Source: Phycisphaerales bacterium (GTDB lineage Bacteria; Planctomycetota; Phycisphaerae; Phycisphaerales; UBA1924). From it: a stretch of 64,000 nt of DNA. Where the stretch lies: the NCBI GenBank assembly GCA_019744815.1, contig JAIEUA010000006.1, forward strand, positions 124,001 through 188,000, given 5' to 3'. The notes below the pieces were generated by a model. The model saw only the letters and a program-made list of their open reading frames with translations. It had not been told where the DNA came from and searched no databases. The position numbers were made by a program, and so were the translations under genes. How positions within the stretch are numbered: position 1 is the first letter of the stretch; each line of letters starts with the position of its first letter. This document shows positions 7,851 through 18,300 of the stretch, in pieces.

Positions 7851-8855
7851 GTGAAAGAAGGCATCGACTATCTCTTCACCTACTCCAACGCCTTGTCGCA
7901 CCCGGCGACGCGGGTGTTCCTCTACCTGATCGCCGGCGCGTTCATCGCGGCACCGCTCGCGACGCTCGCGCTCTCCGCGAAGATGTCGGAGAAGACGCGC
8001 AAGGACGTCTGGACCCGCTACTGGACGTGGCTGGTCATCGCGCCCGCGCTCTTGGTTCCAGTGCTCTTCTGCCCGGCGACAGCGATCATCGCGATCGCGG
8101 TCGCGTCGATGCTCTGCTACCGCGAGTACGCCCGAGCGACGGGCTTGTTCCGGTTCCGATCCCTCAGCGCAATCGTCGCGATCAGCATCGTGCTGGTGGC
8201 ACTGACGTCGCTCGATCACTGGTACGGCATGTTCATGGCCCTGACGCCGCTGACGATCGTGATCGTGGCGGCGACCGCGGTGCTGGCGGATTCGCCCCAA
8301 GGCTTCATCCAACGCGTCTCGCTCGCGTGCGTGGCGTACGTGCTCTTTGGCTCAGGCCTCGGCCACCTCGGCTACATCGCCAACGACCCGAACTACCGCC
8401 CGATCTTGCTCCTGATCCTGGTCAGCGTGCAGCTCAACGACATCTTCGCCTACGTCTGCGGCAAGTCGTTCGGCCGCCGCAAGCTCTTCCCCAACACCAG
8501 CCCGAACAAGACGCTGGGCGGGCATCTCGGCGCCCTGGTGCTCACCACCGCGTTCGCGGCAGGGATGGGGCACTTGGTGTTCGAGGGCACCAAGCTCGAC
8601 ACGCCGTGGGCGCTCCTCGTGCTCGGGCTCATCATCTCCATCGGCGGCCAGCTCGGCGACCTCTTGCTCGGCTCGATCAAACGCGACCTGGGTATCAAGG
8701 ACATGGCCGCGACACTGCCCGGCCACGGCGGGTTCCTCGATCGCTTGAACTCGGCGCTCTTGGTCGCGCCCGCGACGTTTCACCTGATCGGATACGCGAT
8801 CGGGTTTGGCTTGGATCGCACGCCGCGGGTGTTCACGGCGGCGCTTGGGATGTGA
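7851..8855 (+). CDS. cdsA: Phosphatidate cytidylyltransferase
   Basis: Predicted 334-residue integral membrane enzyme that makes CDP-diacylglycerol from phosphatidate and CTP. Eight or so hydrophobic segments are visible. The C-terminal signature of the family is clear: S-I-K-R-D-L-G-I-K-D followed by PGHGGFLDRLNS, where most members end DRxDS; here the final Asp is Asn. GTG 7851 is the start, with AAGGCGG just before it and only ten bases from the preceding stop. It supplies the substrate for the CDP-alcohol phosphatidyltransferase immediately upstream. The gene could be a second, specialised CdsA, comparable to the ynbA-ynbB pair of enterobacteria. Confidence 0.87.
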   Translation: MKEGIDYLFTYSNALSHPATRVFLYLIAGAFIAAPLATLALSAKMSEKTRKDVWTRYWTWLVIAPALLVPVLFCPATAIIAIAVASMLCYREYARATGLFRFRSLSAIVAISIVLVALTSLDHWYGMFMALTPLTIVIVAATAVLADSPQGFIQRVSLACVAYVLFGSGLGHLGYIANDPNYRPILLLILVSVQLNDIFAYVCGKSFGRRKLFPNTSPNKTLGGHLGALVLTTAFAAGMGHLVFEGTKLDTPWALLVLGLIISIGGQLGDLLLGSIKRDLGIKDMAATLPGHGGFLDRLNSALLVAPATFHLIGYAIGFGLDRTPRVFTAALGM

Positions 8856-8882
8856 AGCACCTGTGCAGGAGACGCGCGCCGC

Positions 8883-9629
8883 GTGGACAACTGGACGTAC
8901 AAACCCGCCGCCGACTCGATGATGAAGCCCGGCGAGCGCTTCCGCAGCACCCGCCGTGAGGCCGGGCTGGTATCGGTCTCCATGAACGCCGCCGCGACGC
9001 TGGGCGTGCGCCTGTACCTGCGGCTCTACCACCGCCTGCGGATCGAAGGAACCGAGAACCTCCCGCGGCGTGTGCCGTTCATCATGATCGCGAACCACGA
9101 AAGCCACCTCGACACGTTGGTGCTGGTCTCGGCCCTGCCGCTGAAGGCACGGATCGAAACCCACCCGGTGGCGGCGGGCGATGTGTTCTTCAAGAACGGC
9201 GCGACGTCGCTGCTCGCGTCGCTCTTCCTCAACGCCCTGCCGCTCTATCGCAAGGGCGTCACCTCGCACGCGCTGGTCGACCTGCGGGAGCGTGTCACCA
9301 GCGGCCACGGCGGGCTGGTGCTTTTCCCAGAAGGCACCCGCAGCCGCGACGGAACGATGAACCCCTTCAAGGCCGGGCTCGGGATGATCGTCGCGGGAAC
9401 GAATGTCCCGGTCGTGCCGTGCTTCTTGGAGGGCCCCTTCGAGGCCTGCCCGGCGAACACCAAGCTGCCGCGGCCGGTGCGGATCACGGTGCGGGTTGGC
9501 ACACCCTTGGTCTTTGACACGGAGCCGGACAGCCGCGAAGGGTGGACCAACGTGGCCAAGCGGTGCGAAGAGTCGGTCCGGGCGTTGTCGTTGGAGCCGG
9601 CCGGTCGCTTCGCGGGTGGTGCGGAATGA
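8883..9629 (+). CDS. 1-acylglycerol-3-phosphate O-acyltransferase family (PlsC-like)
   Basis: Predicted 248-residue acyltransferase. The catalytic NHESHLD box (NH-x4-D) is at about residues 73-79 and the glycerophosphate-binding FPEGTRS box at about 149-155, the standard PlsC pair, with a later VPCFLEG block. It transfers an acyl chain to lysophosphatidate or a related lyso-lipid at the inner membrane. GTG 8883 is the most upstream credible start, 27 bases after cdsA, so it closes the four-gene lipid operon. Acyl donor and exact acceptor cannot be told from sequence. Confidence 0.85.
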   Translation: MDNWTYKPAADSMMKPGERFRSTRREAGLVSVSMNAAATLGVRLYLRLYHRLRIEGTENLPRRVPFIMIANHESHLDTLVLVSALPLKARIETHPVAAGDVFFKNGATSLLASLFLNALPLYRKGVTSHALVDLRERVTSGHGGLVLFPEGTRSRDGTMNPFKAGLGMIVAGTNVPVVPCFLEGPFEACPANTKLPRPVRITVRVGTPLVFDTEPDSREGWTNVAKRCEESVRALSLEPAGRFAGGAE

Positions 9630-9786
9630 AGGTCACGCGCAGAATTCGCCGCAACCGGTCGTGTGCCCTCGGACGAACAGAGCCTCGCTCGCCACGCTGA
9701 GAGCGGATGCGAGCGGCCGAGTTTGAATGCCGATACAGGTGCATCACGTCTGGCTCGTGGGGACGAGCAAGATCGGAGCGTGCGCG

Positions 9787-11598
9787 ATGGTGCGGTCTGT
9801 GATCATGATGGCCCGATGGATCGCCGTGGCGTGCGCGGCGTTGATGTGTTCCGCCCCCGCCAACGCCCAGGCGACCGGCCGCTGGTTCGACTGGTTCGTC
9901 GGATTGCCGCGACTGCGCACCATCGACTCCGGCGGGGTCGAGTTCCGCGGCGAACTCATCGTCTATCAGCCCGGCTACGGCTACCGCGCCTGGAACGGGT
10001 CGTCGTGGCGCATCCTTCCCATGGTTTCCGGCGGCGGTCCTGTCATGGCCGTCTTCGCCAACCGTCTCTACGTCGCCGGCGGCGGCAAGGTGCTGAGCTT
10101 CGACGGCTCCACCTGGGCGTTCCACGGCACGCACAGCGGCGACGTCTACGCCATGGTCCCCTTCAACGGCGAGCTCATCCTCGCCGGCGCCTTCACACGC
10201 ATCAACAACGTCCCCTGCAATCGCATCGCCCGATTCGACGGCGTCCGCTTCGCGCCCATCGGCACCGGCTTCAACGCCGGCTTCGTCGGCGCACTCACGG
10301 TCTGGAACGGCCGGCTCTACGCCGCGGGATCCTTCGGCGCCAGCTCCATCGTCTACCCACCCGGCGTCTCCGATCCGCGGCACGTCGCGGTCTGGAACGG
10401 CACCGGCTGGCAGACCGTCGGCGCCGGACTGAACTCCACTGTCAAGGCCCTCGCCGTCCACAACGGCAAGCTCGTCGCCGGCGGCTTCTTTGACATCTCC
10501 GGCCCCGGCAGCGGCGCTCGAGTCGCCCAGTTCGACGGCACCTCCTGGTCCTCGCTCTCGCCCACCTTCAACAAGAACATCTCCACCATCTTCACCCTCA
10601 CCTCCTTCAGCGGCGGGCTCGTCGCCGGCGGGCTCTTCTCCTCCAGCGAGGGCTTCGTCGGCTGCATGCTCTTCGACGGCACCAACTGGGTCTCGATGGA
10701 CGGCGGCGCGGTCAGCCCACTCTCGGGTCAGTCGTTTGTCTACCGATCCCTCGCCTTCCGCGATCAGGTCGTGCTCTTCGGGATCTTCGATTTCACCGCC
10801 AGCATCCCGGCCTACGGCATGGCCGCGTGGGGCACCTCGGTCGGCGGCAACGGCCTGCGGGTCGACATCAACGCCGACGGCCGGCGCGACATCATCCTCC
10901 GCAACCCGTCCACCGGCATGTTGCGGGCCTGGATGCTCGACGCGAACCTCGATCCCACCAGCCGCGACATCATCGTCACAGGCCTGGATTGGGACATGGT
11001 GGGCAGCGGCGACTTCAACGCCGACGGCGAGACCGATTTCCTCTGGTCGCAGTCCTGGTCCGGACGCCTGCACATGAGCATGTTCAGCCGCGGGAACTAC
11101 CTCGCGCCCCGCGAGATGCGTGGCTCACCCAGGGCCAACCTCGTCGTCGCCGGTGTCGCCGACATGAACAACGACGCCATCCCCGACCTCATCTGGCGCG
11201 ATCTCTCCAACGGCGAGCAAGGCATCTGGCTGCTCAACGCCGCGGGCGCCCCGACGTTCAGCCCCCTGCCCAACGTCCCGACCACCGAAGAGCTCGTGCT
11301 CGTCTCCGATGTGGACTCGGACCGCACCATCGACATTGTGTACCGCACCATCGCAACCGGGAGCCTGTACTCCCGCCGCGTCAACGCCTCGTCGCTGGCC
11401 GCGCCGGTCGCGATCACCACCCCGGGCGCGGGCTGGAGCCTCGCCGCGGCCGCGGACTACAACGCGGACGGACGCACCGATCGCCTGTGGGTGAAAGACG
11501 CCACCAACGAAGCCATCATCCAGATCATGGGCCCCAGCGGCGTGACCAGCACGAAGACGCTCCCCAACCTGCCTTCAGGCTTTGTGGTCAAGCGCTGA
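9787..11598 (+). CDS. Secreted beta-propeller protein with FG-GAP/VCBS-like repeats
   Basis: Predicted 603-residue secreted protein. Signal peptide: MVRSVIMMARWIAVACAAL then SAPANA. Residues 40-360 hold repeats of the type G(L)xVAGGxF...V(A/C)xFDGxxW, as in Rax2/kelch-like propeller proteins. Residues 365-600 hold DxNxDGxxDxxxR repeats (DINADGRRD, DFNADGETD, DMNNDAIPD, DVDSDRTID, DYNADGRTD), the FG-GAP/VCBS calcium-binding type. ATG 9787 was preferred over 9727 because GGAG stands eight bases before it and the signal peptide then starts cleanly. It probably acts at the cell surface; no enzyme motif is visible. Confidence 0.75.
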   Translation: MVRSVIMMARWIAVACAALMCSAPANAQATGRWFDWFVGLPRLRTIDSGGVEFRGELIVYQPGYGYRAWNGSSWRILPMVSGGGPVMAVFANRLYVAGGGKVLSFDGSTWAFHGTHSGDVYAMVPFNGELILAGAFTRINNVPCNRIARFDGVRFAPIGTGFNAGFVGALTVWNGRLYAAGSFGASSIVYPPGVSDPRHVAVWNGTGWQTVGAGLNSTVKALAVHNGKLVAGGFFDISGPGSGARVAQFDGTSWSSLSPTFNKNISTIFTLTSFSGGLVAGGLFSSSEGFVGCMLFDGTNWVSMDGGAVSPLSGQSFVYRSLAFRDQVVLFGIFDFTASIPAYGMAAWGTSVGGNGLRVDINADGRRDIILRNPSTGMLRAWMLDANLDPTSRDIIVTGLDWDMVGSGDFNADGETDFLWSQSWSGRLHMSMFSRGNYLAPREMRGSPRANLVVAGVADMNNDAIPDLIWRDLSNGEQGIWLLNAAGAPTFSPLPNVPTTEELVLVSDVDSDRTIDIVYRTIATGSLYSRRVNASSLAAPVAITTPGAGWSLAAAADYNADGRTDRLWVKDATNEAIIQIMGPSGVTSTKTLPNLPSGFVVKR

Positions 11599-11604
11599 CC
11601 GCCC

Positions 11605-11714
11605 AACACCAGTGGGACCGGCCTCCGGCCGGTCTTCCCGACTTCACCTCGACACCACGACGGTTCTTGCTCCGTACCGGCGTCTCGTTGACCGGCCGAA
11701 GGCCGGTCTCACTG
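11605..11714. repeat. Two copies of the GGACCGGC palindrome between convergent genes
   Basis: A forward copy with the CACCAGT flank at 11607-11634 and a reverse copy at about 11690-11714 lie between the surface-protein gene and lysS, which point towards each other. They could end transcription from either side, but neither has a T-run. Confidence 0.85.
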
Positions 11715-11718
11715 AGAT

Positions 11719-13335
11719 TCAGGCCTCCGGCCTCATCAGCGGGAACAGCATCACATCGCGGATCGTCCGCTGATTGGTCAGGATCATCACCAGCCGATCC
11801 ACGCCCAGGCCCATGCCCCCCGCCGGCGGCATGCCCACCTTCAGCGCCCGCAGGAAGTCGTGGTCCATCGTCCGGAACGTGTTCTCTTCCGCGCTCTTGT
11901 CGGCGTCGATGCCCTGCAGCTGCTCCTTGAACTTCGCCTCCTGCACGTCCGGATCGTTCAGCTCGGTGTAGTGCGGCGCGATCTCCATGCCCGCGATGAA
12001 CAGATCGGCGCGATCCGCCAGCGCCGGATTGCCGGGCTTGGGACGCGTCAGCGGCGAGATGGCGCTCGGGTAGTCGGTGATGAAGGTCGGGCGTGAGGGG
12101 TCGAGCAGGTGCTCGCCCTTGAGCTCGAAGAGTTCGTTGACCACGAACCACGGGTCGGCGGCGGCGATCTCCTTGGCCTTCTGCGGGTTGCGTGCCGCCA
12201 GGTCCTTCTTGGCCCGCTCGGTGTCGTGCATCGAGTAGCCCAGCCCCTTCTCGAAGAGCTCGGCGTACGTGACGCGGACAAACGGCTTGCTGTAATTGAT
12301 CTGCAGATCGCCGAAGGGCAGGACGATGTCACCCGTGCCTCCGATCTGCTCAAACACCATCTTCGCCGCGTCGCGAATGATGCTCTCGGTGAGCTCCATC
12401 ACCGTCTCAACATCACCAAAGGCGTGATACGCCTCGAGCATGGTGAACTCTGGGTTGTGCTGCTTGTCGAGGCCTTCGTTGCGGAAGTTGCGGTTGACCT
12501 CGAAGACCTTCGGCATGCCGCCAACAAGCAGGCGCTTCAGATACAGCTCGGGCGCGATCCGCATAAACAGGTTGATATCCAGCGCGTTCATCTTGGTGAC
12601 GAACGGGCGTGCCGCGGCTCCGCCCGCGAGCGACTGGAGCATCGGGGTCTCGACCTCCAGATACCCGCGGCTTTCCATGAACTTGCGAATCCGACCCACG
12701 ATCGCGCTGCGCTGCTGAAACACCGCCATCGTCTCGGGGTTGGCCCACAGGTCGGTGTACCGCTGGCGGTAGCGGATCTCGACATCGGTCAGCCCAGCGT
12801 GCTTCTCCGGCGGCGGAACCAGACTCTTGGCCGCGGGCTTCACATCGTCGGCCCAGATCGTCACCTCGCCCGTCTTGGTCTTCATCACGCGGCCCGACAC
12901 CACGATCACGTCCGCCAAGTCCGTGAGCTTGGCGACCTTGAAGCCCAGCTCCGAGCAATCCCGCTGACTCACGGCGATCTGCAGCGCATCGCTGTGATCG
13001 CGGATGGTCATCCAGATCAGCTTCCCGCCGTCGCGCAGCAGCATGACGCGTCCCGCGACCGAAGCCCGCGGCCGCGGATCGGCGTAGCCGGGGTTCTTGC
13101 TGTTCGCATTGAAGTCGGTGTTCGCCGCGTCGTCGTAAAGGGCTCGCGCCTGCGAGAGCGGGATCAGCCCGTCGGTACGCGTGCCATAGGGGTTCACGCC
13201 AAGCTTGGCGGCCTCGTCGCGGTTGAGGCGACGCTGCTGCTCAAGGGAGACGCCGGGGGTCGCGTGGGAATCGGCGCCCGCGTTCTGGTTGGCGGTCGGC
13301 TGCTTGTTGGACTTCGGATCGTTGGGCGTGCTCAT
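11719..13335 (-). CDS. lysS: Lysyl-tRNA synthetase, class II
   Basis: Predicted 538-residue cytoplasmic enzyme that charges tRNA-Lys. After a polar N-terminal extension of about 60 residues comes the OB-fold anticodon-binding domain (VAGRVMLLRDGGKLIWMTIRD, about 90-190, with an unusually short form of the typical motif), then the class II catalytic core: motif 2 FEVNRNFRNEGLD at about 284-296 and motif 3 GMGLGVDRLVM near the end. Length is somewhat above the usual 490-510 because of the N-terminal tail. A TAAACT hexamer at 13344-13349 lies eight bases upstream of the ATG and there is no ribosome site, so the message is probably leaderless. Confidence 0.95.
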   Translation of the reverse strand: MSTPNDPKSNKQPTANQNAGADSHATPGVSLEQQRRLNRDEAAKLGVNPYGTRTDGLIPLSQARALYDDAANTDFNANSKNPGYADPRPRASVAGRVMLLRDGGKLIWMTIRDHSDALQIAVSQRDCSELGFKVAKLTDLADVIVVSGRVMKTKTGEVTIWADDVKPAAKSLVPPPEKHAGLTDVEIRYRQRYTDLWANPETMAVFQQRSAIVGRIRKFMESRGYLEVETPMLQSLAGGAAARPFVTKMNALDINLFMRIAPELYLKRLLVGGMPKVFEVNRNFRNEGLDKQHNPEFTMLEAYHAFGDVETVMELTESIIRDAAKMVFEQIGGTGDIVLPFGDLQINYSKPFVRVTYAELFEKGLGYSMHDTERAKKDLAARNPQKAKEIAAADPWFVVNELFELKGEHLLDPSRPTFITDYPSAISPLTRPKPGNPALADRADLFIAGMEIAPHYTELNDPDVQEAKFKEQLQGIDADKSAEENTFRTMDHDFLRALKVGMPPAGGMGLGVDRLVMILTNQRTIRDVMLFPLMRPEA

Positions 13336-13422
13336 TCGGGGCGAGTTTAGGAAGCAACCCGGGCGGCCTGAGCGGTGCCCGAAGCCCTCTTGACGCCCTT
13401 CTGTGACCGTTCGCTGCTCGCA

Positions 13423-15156
13423 CTACGGGCAGAGCAGCGCGTTGTACGCCTCCGCAAAGAGGACAAAGTCCGCGTCGTCGACAAAGCCATCGGCGTTGAG
13501 ATCGGCCGGGCATCCCGCGGGCATCATCGGATCGGCGCAGTCGAGACGGTTGTACGCCTCCGCGAAGATCACGAAATCGGTGTCGTCGACGGTGGTGTCG
13601 GCGTTCAGATCACCCGGGCAGTAGGACTCGATTCCCACATCATCGACCAGCACGGAGAACCCGTCCGCCCCGGCGTAGGCGATGTCGAGATTAACCCCTT
13701 GCTGTCCGAGCATCCCCGGCGGGATCGGCACGAGCTTCACCGACCCGGCGCCGGCGGGCAGCATCGCGGTGTCGACAGAGCCGATGACGGTGGAGCCGAG
13801 GGCCACCGTCACCGTACCGCCGGGAGTGGCGGCGTAGATGGTGAGCCGCACGCGGGACGGGGTCGGGGCGAGATCCACGTACTGCGAGATCGCGGCGCCG
13901 TTGCCCGAATCGATCTTCGCGCCGGTGTTCCCAACCGGACCAAACGGCATGGGAAAGAACCCGGCCAGCGGCGGACCGGAAGCCGGGAACCGCGGCGACC
14001 ACGGGCGCCACCCGCTGAACGAGCCGTCGAAGCCGGGATTGCGGACGACGTTGGGGGCGGGGGCCGGGGTCAGGATCGCGGCGATCGAGGGGTCATTCGT
14101 GTTTCCGGGAGCCTGAATGAACGCGACCAGGACCTGCCCGCGGTCGTTCACGTCGAGAAACGACACACGCACGTACCCCGGCGGCAGGAGACCGGTCGCT
14201 TGCGTGTGTGAGTAAAGCGTGCCGCCGAGGATGATCTGGTCCCCGCCCGATGCAACCACGTCGCCTCGTTTGTTCATGGAGAGCGGCGAGAACGTCGTGT
14301 TGCTTGTCAGCGAAGAGCGGACGCCGTTGGTCCAGAGATCCGGACCGACCGTCGCGGGGTCGTTGCCCACGTAACGCCCGTTGTCGTCCAGATCGGCGAC
14401 AACCATTCCGGCCTGCTGCACCAGGACCGAACCGCCGATGGTCCAGAGTGAGCCAACGGTTCCAAACGAACCACAGGAACCGTTTCCACCGAAGACGCCT
14501 TGACGGTTGATCCGGACTGCCGCGAGCGTGGCGAGGCCCGGGTTCGGCGCGCAGGAGGCCTGAACGATTCCAGTGCCGGACGTCGATTGGTTGCCCACGA
14601 ACGATCGCGTGACGGCGCCGCTTGAGCTAGGGATATTCATAGCGCCCATCAAACGGTCATTCATCGCAACAACAGCGCAGCCGACTCGGCGATCCGATCC
14701 GTTTGGCAGAGTGGGATCGATGACCGAGACCGGCAGACCCGCGATGGACCAGTAAACCGAAGCGTGATTGTTCTGGGAGAAGGCACCGCCGCACGGCCCG
14801 GAAGCTCCGAACACCGTCCCACCGGGAGTAATTCCGAACACCCTCGACGAGCGCCCCAGCGGGTGATTCGTCACGGTCGCATCCGACACCGGAGTCAGTG
14901 CGGTCGCGGACCCGTTTCGGACCACGTAGCCGTGCGTCCAGAGTCCAGAACCTGCACGAACGTAGTTCATGCCTGCGTCGGCGTTGTCGGCCAGCGAGGC
15001 GTAGCCGTCGCGCAGGACATAGGTCGCACCGTCTGGGTTTGCGATGCTTTGCACCGTAAACGCAGGAAAAGTCTGCGCCAGGGCCCAAGGCACGAGCGAC
15101 ATGCCAACCACCGCGCCGATGCCGCGGCTCCGCCAGTCCTGCCGTGGATTGATCAT
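13423..15156 (-). CDS. Secreted protein with GC-type dockerin-like tail
   Basis: Predicted 577-residue exported protein. Signal peptide: basic start, GAVVGMSLVPWALA. Residues 30-370 look like HAF-type repeats (alternating GMN/AMND and VDPTLP-like units). Residues 375-510 are a beta-sandwich-like domain starting VRNPGFDGSFSGW, as in carbohydrate-binding DUF642-like modules. The last 64 residues carry two EF-hand-like loops: DLNADTTVDDTDF and DLNADGFVDDADF, each followed by F-x-EAYN, ending LLCP. This is the GC-type dockerin-like anchor of Phycisphaerae. ATG 15156 is preceded by GGGAGG. The protein at 48989-50752 has nearly the same tail, so both probably dock to the same surface partner. Confidence 0.75.
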   Translation of the reverse strand: MINPRQDWRSRGIGAVVGMSLVPWALAQTFPAFTVQSIANPDGATYVLRDGYASLADNADAGMNYVRAGSGLWTHGYVVRNGSATALTPVSDATVTNHPLGRSSRVFGITPGGTVFGASGPCGGAFSQNNHASVYWSIAGLPVSVIDPTLPNGSDRRVGCAVVAMNDRLMGAMNIPSSSGAVTRSFVGNQSTSGTGIVQASCAPNPGLATLAAVRINRQGVFGGNGSCGSFGTVGSLWTIGGSVLVQQAGMVVADLDDNGRYVGNDPATVGPDLWTNGVRSSLTSNTTFSPLSMNKRGDVVASGGDQIILGGTLYSHTQATGLLPPGYVRVSFLDVNDRGQVLVAFIQAPGNTNDPSIAAILTPAPAPNVVRNPGFDGSFSGWRPWSPRFPASGPPLAGFFPMPFGPVGNTGAKIDSGNGAAISQYVDLAPTPSRVRLTIYAATPGGTVTVALGSTVIGSVDTAMLPAGAGSVKLVPIPPGMLGQQGVNLDIAYAGADGFSVLVDDVGIESYCPGDLNADTTVDDTDFVIFAEAYNRLDCADPMMPAGCPADLNADGFVDDADFVLFAEAYNALLCP

Positions 15157-15391
15157 GTCCGACCTCCCTCGCAGCCCCGAGCCACCCGGGCCCCCGTTTC
15201 CTCCCTCGGAACGGACCCCCATCGATCGGCCGCACCGGAGATTACCGAACCGATGGCCCTTCAACAAGGGTGTTCGCAAAGGTTGATCGAAAGGTCTTCG
15301 TACCCGGCCCACCCTGCGATCGAATCCCCGCAACGCCCGGCATCGCAGTCGGATACAACTATCTCACCGTTTCTTGACACCAGGAGTCCTT

Positions 15392-18300
15392 ATGCAGCAC
15401 CCGCTCTCTCACGCCGCCGCCCTCATCCTCGCGGCCGGCCTCAGCGTCACGGTTCTTGCCCAGCCCGCCGCCCCGGCCCCCGAAGCCGCTCCCCGCGCCC
15501 CACGACCCGCCGATGATTCGGGCCTCAAGCCCTTCGAAGAGGTCTCCAAGGGCTTCGACAAGGTCGTCTCCACCGCCGACGGCAAGGGCAGCTACTACAC
15601 CCTCTTCCGCCGCGAACGCGACGGCGGGTTGCTGGCCGAATTGCCGCAGGGCTTCGACAGCCAGAAGCAGTTCATCGCGATGACGATCGCCACCGGCGAG
15701 ACCTTCGCCGGCCTCCAGTCGGGCGACCTGTACGTCTACTGGCGCCGCCTCGACAACCGGATGCTCTTGATCGCGCCCGAGACCGGCAACCGCTCCACCG
15801 GCGACGCCGAGAGCAAGGCCGGCGTCAAGCAGATCTTCACCGATCGCGTGATCCTCGATGTGCCGATCCTGGCGATGGGCCCGTCGGGGCGCCCGGTCAT
15901 CGACATGAAGGAGCTCCTCACCACCCGCGCCCGCGACCTGCTCGTCGCCGGCGGCGAGGTCGGCGGCTTCATCGGCGCCGGCATCGCTCAGGCCAACCCG
16001 CGCCTCGCCGCCCTCAAGAGCGCCAAGGCCTTCCCCGAGAACGTCGAGATCTCCTACGAGATGCCCACCGCCGGCGGCCGCCTGCAGGAGATCCACTTCT
16101 CCTTCAGCCGCATCCCCGACAACACCGGCTATCAGCCCCGCGTCGCCGATCAGCGGATCGGCTACTTCACCACGGTCTACCGCGACCTGGGCAAGATGAC
16201 CGGCGACCAGAAGTGGGTCCGCTACATCAACCGCTGGAACCTCGAGAAGGCCGACCCCAAGCTCAAGCTCAGCCCGCCCAAAGAGCCCATCATCTATTAC
16301 ATCGAGCACACCACCCCGGTGCGCTACCGCCGCTACGTGCGTGACGGCCTGCTCCGCTGGAACAAGGCCTTCGAGAAGATCGGCATCTCCGACGCGATCC
16401 AGGTCTACTACCAGGACGCCACCACCGGCGCCCACATGGACAAGGACCCGGAGGACGTGCGCTACAACTTCGTCCGCTGGGTGGCCAACGACATCGGCAC
16501 CGCGATCGGGCCGACCCGCGTGCACCCGCTGACCGGGCAGATCCTCGACGCCGACATCATCCTCACCGACGGCTGGATCCGCGCCTTCGCTCGCGACTAC
16601 AGCGACACGCTGCCCGAGATCGCGATGCAGGGCATGAGCAGCGAGACGCTCTCCTGGCTCGCCCAGCGCCCCGAGTTTGACCCGCGGGTCCGCTTCGCCG
16701 ATCCCGACAAGCGCCCGGGCGTGATCGATCGCCTCAAGGCCGAGGCGGAGAACCCCGACCGCCGCGGCGTCCTGGGCTTCGGCGGGATGTCGATCCCCAC
16801 CGCGGCCGACTTCGCCAAGAACCCCGAGAAGTTCGAGCAGCGGCTGAACTTCGCCGCCCGCATGTGCTCGCTCGCCAACGGCAAGGGCCTCGACCTCGCC
16901 ATGCTCCGCATGCACCTCGACACCGTCGGCATGAACCTCGACGCCGACGCCAACACCGGCGAGTACCTCAACGCCGCGGGCCAGTCGGTCAACGTGCTCG
17001 ACGGCATCCCCGAGTGGTTCATCGGCCCGCTGATGGTCGACCTCGTCGCCCACGAAGTCGGCCACACCCTGGGCCTGCGCCACAACTTCAAGGGCTCGAG
17101 CATCTACACCCTCGCCCAGATCAACAGCCCCGAGATCAAGGGCAAGAAGTCGTTCAGCGGCTCGGTGATGGACTACGTCCCGGTCAACATCAACGTGCCC
17201 GACGCCAAGAAGCTCGAGGAGTATCTGAAGGCCGCCAAGAAGGATGACAAGAAGGACGAAGGCAAAGACGAGAAGAAGGGCGACGAGAAGAAGCCCGATG
17301 CCAAGTCGGATGCCAAATCGGATGCCAAGCCCGCCAAGCCCAGCGCCGACAACTCGCTCCTCGGCCCCGACAAGCCGCAGGATCTGGGCGATTACGCCCA
17401 GGTGGACAACGGCCCGTACGACTACTGGGCGATCGAGTTTGGCTACACCTTCGACGATCCCAAGAAGGTGCTCGAACGCGTGAACGAGCCCGAGCTGGCG
17501 TACGCGACGGACTGGGACCTCTCCGGCCCCGATCCGCTCGTGCGTCAGTACGACTTCACCGCCAACCCCATCGACTACGCCAACAACCAGATCGAGCTCG
17601 TCCGTTACCACCGGGCCCGCTTGCTGGAGCGGTACGTGAAGGACGGCGACAGCTGGGGCCGTGCACGCCGCGGCTACAGCATGACCCTCATCATGCAGGC
17701 CCAGGCAAGCAACGTCATGGGCAAGCTGATCGGCGGCGCCGATCTGTCGTACAGCAGGAAGGGCGACCCCAAGGGCCGCGACCCGATCATCCCGACTCCC
17801 GGCGACAAGCAGCGTGAAGCGCTGAAGTGGATCATCGACAACATGCTGCAGGACAGCAACTGGGGCCTCTCGCCCGAGCTGCTCACCAAGCTCACCACCG
17901 ACCGCTGGGGCGACCAGGGCGGCATGAGCGAGTTGATGCAGGACCCATCCTTCCCGGTGCACGACCGCATCGCGGCGCTGCAGGTTGCGTCGCTGCTGCA
18001 GATCATGAACCCGACGACGATCCGGCGGGTCTATGACAACGAGCTGCGCGTGGCGGCCACCACCGACACGCTCACCATCCCCGAGCTGCTCGACACCGTG
18101 ACCAAGGGCATCTGGACCGAGATCGACAAGGCCCCGGGCCAGCAGTACACGGCACGCCAGCCCATGATCTCCAGCCTCCGCCGCAACCTGCAGCGCGAGC
18201 ACCTCGAGTTCCTGTCGTTCCTCACCAACAGCGGCGTGCTCTTGGGAGAAGCCAGCAAGCCCATCACCAACCTCTCGCTCGCCCAGCTCCGGTCCATCCA

